DNA of 64,000 nucleotides. Source: Microbacterium sp. TPD7012 (GTDB lineage Bacteria; Actinomycetota; Actinomycetes; Actinomycetales; Microbacteriaceae). The DNA lies in the NCBI RefSeq assembly GCF_003075395.1, contig NZ_QDFV01000003.1, forward strand, positions 496,685 to 560,684, given 5' to 3'. Position numbers and translations under genes: made by a program. The notes under the pieces are model-generated. The model saw nothing but the letters and a program-made list of their open reading frames with translations, did no database searches and had not been told where the DNA came from. Below are positions 63,852 to 64,000 of this stretch, piece by piece; position 1 is the first letter of the stretch, and every line of letters starts with the position of its first letter.

Positions 63852-64000
63852 CAGCGACCTCCGAATCGCTCGGTGCGCACGCGCGCAGGATCGTGGCCGA
63901 GGCGGACGAGTGCGTCCGCGGCATGCTCGACGAAGCCGGTCGGCCCGCAGACGAAAACGAGCGGCTCCCGCTCGGGCGGCCAGACCGCGTCCCGGAGCGT
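63851..64000 (-). CDS. Oxidoreductase NAD-binding C-terminal part (ferredoxin-reductase-like), cut by window edge
   Basis: The last 49 codons of a FAD/NAD(P)-binding oxidoreductase are visible, with LVFVCGPTGFVEHAADALVR, the conserved CGP motif of the ferredoxin-NADP reductase family, and the ending RTERFGGR. The flavin domain lies outside. The gene is upstream of and coupled to the DUF6510 protein. Confidence 0.8.
   Translation of the reverse strand, partial: TLRDAVWPPEREPLVFVCGPTGFVEHAADALVRLGHDPARVRTERFGGR

Overview
The window is high-GC DNA from an actinobacterium, most likely Microbacterium or another Microbacteriaceae. This rests on gene order, on a 13E12/DUF222-type HNH gene, on a Rho with a very long Gln/Asn/Arg/Gly-rich amino-terminal insert, on a long-form ATP synthase delta subunit, and on the actinobacterial promoter pattern TANNNT placed 6-7 nt before the start codon of many genes. 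Almost everything is core chromosome. Apart from one small foreign-looking islet there is no phage, plasmid or CRISPR region.

Bases 1-27500 hold a scattered version of a familiar actinobacterial cluster. Minus-strand rbfA, infB, ylxR (rnpM) and nusA form an operon. proS, ispG, rseP and dxr follow further along the same strand, and unrelated genes sit between them: an amine oxidase, a LOG-family protein, a PEP mutase-like enzyme, the HNH gene, an RNB ribonuclease, an AlaX-like editing hydrolase, an attenuated anthranilate synthase, a YcnI copper-type pair and an orphan MurE-like ligase. rimP, normally just upstream of nusA, is not there. The MEP isoprenoid genes ispG and dxr and the intramembrane protease rseP are thus near the translation factors but no longer adjacent. 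A fused TrpE-TrpG (PhzE-like) gene at 18353-20236 is preceded by a textbook Trp leader peptide and attenuator.

At 24743-25483 the last 29 codons of dxr are present twice as an 89-bp direct repeat with one mismatch. Between the copies is a lower-GC segment carrying its own promoter and one small secreted protein. This looks like a tiny islet inserted at, or duplicated from, the dxr 3' end, and it is the most unusual structure here.

Bases 27600-36421 carry housekeeping and stress genes: an acyltransferase, an OsmC protein, asparaginase, an EssC/FtsK-type ATPase next to a PP2C phosphatase, an aldo/keto reductase, a small membrane protein and YaaA. Bases 36511-46794 are one long minus-strand run, prmC, tsaC/sua5, a WecA-type transferase, atpI-like and atpBEFHAGDC, linking release-factor methylation, tRNA modification, cell-wall polymer priming and energy conversion. 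atpB appears to begin at a CTG codon, and the epsilon subunit is only 86 residues. cysK-cysE make cysteine on the plus strand.

Bases 48416-61860 hold a holin-like membrane protein, prfA, rho, thrB, hom and lysA on the minus strand. argS, usually next to lysA, lies beyond an inserted block: a BrkB protein, two alpha/beta hydrolases flanking a TetR regulator with a clear palindromic operator candidate, and a DUF2993 protein. The right end has an SGNH hydrolase, tRNA-Arg(CCG) followed by a perfect 22-bp hairpin, and a group of small stress-type proteins ending in a truncated oxidoreductase.
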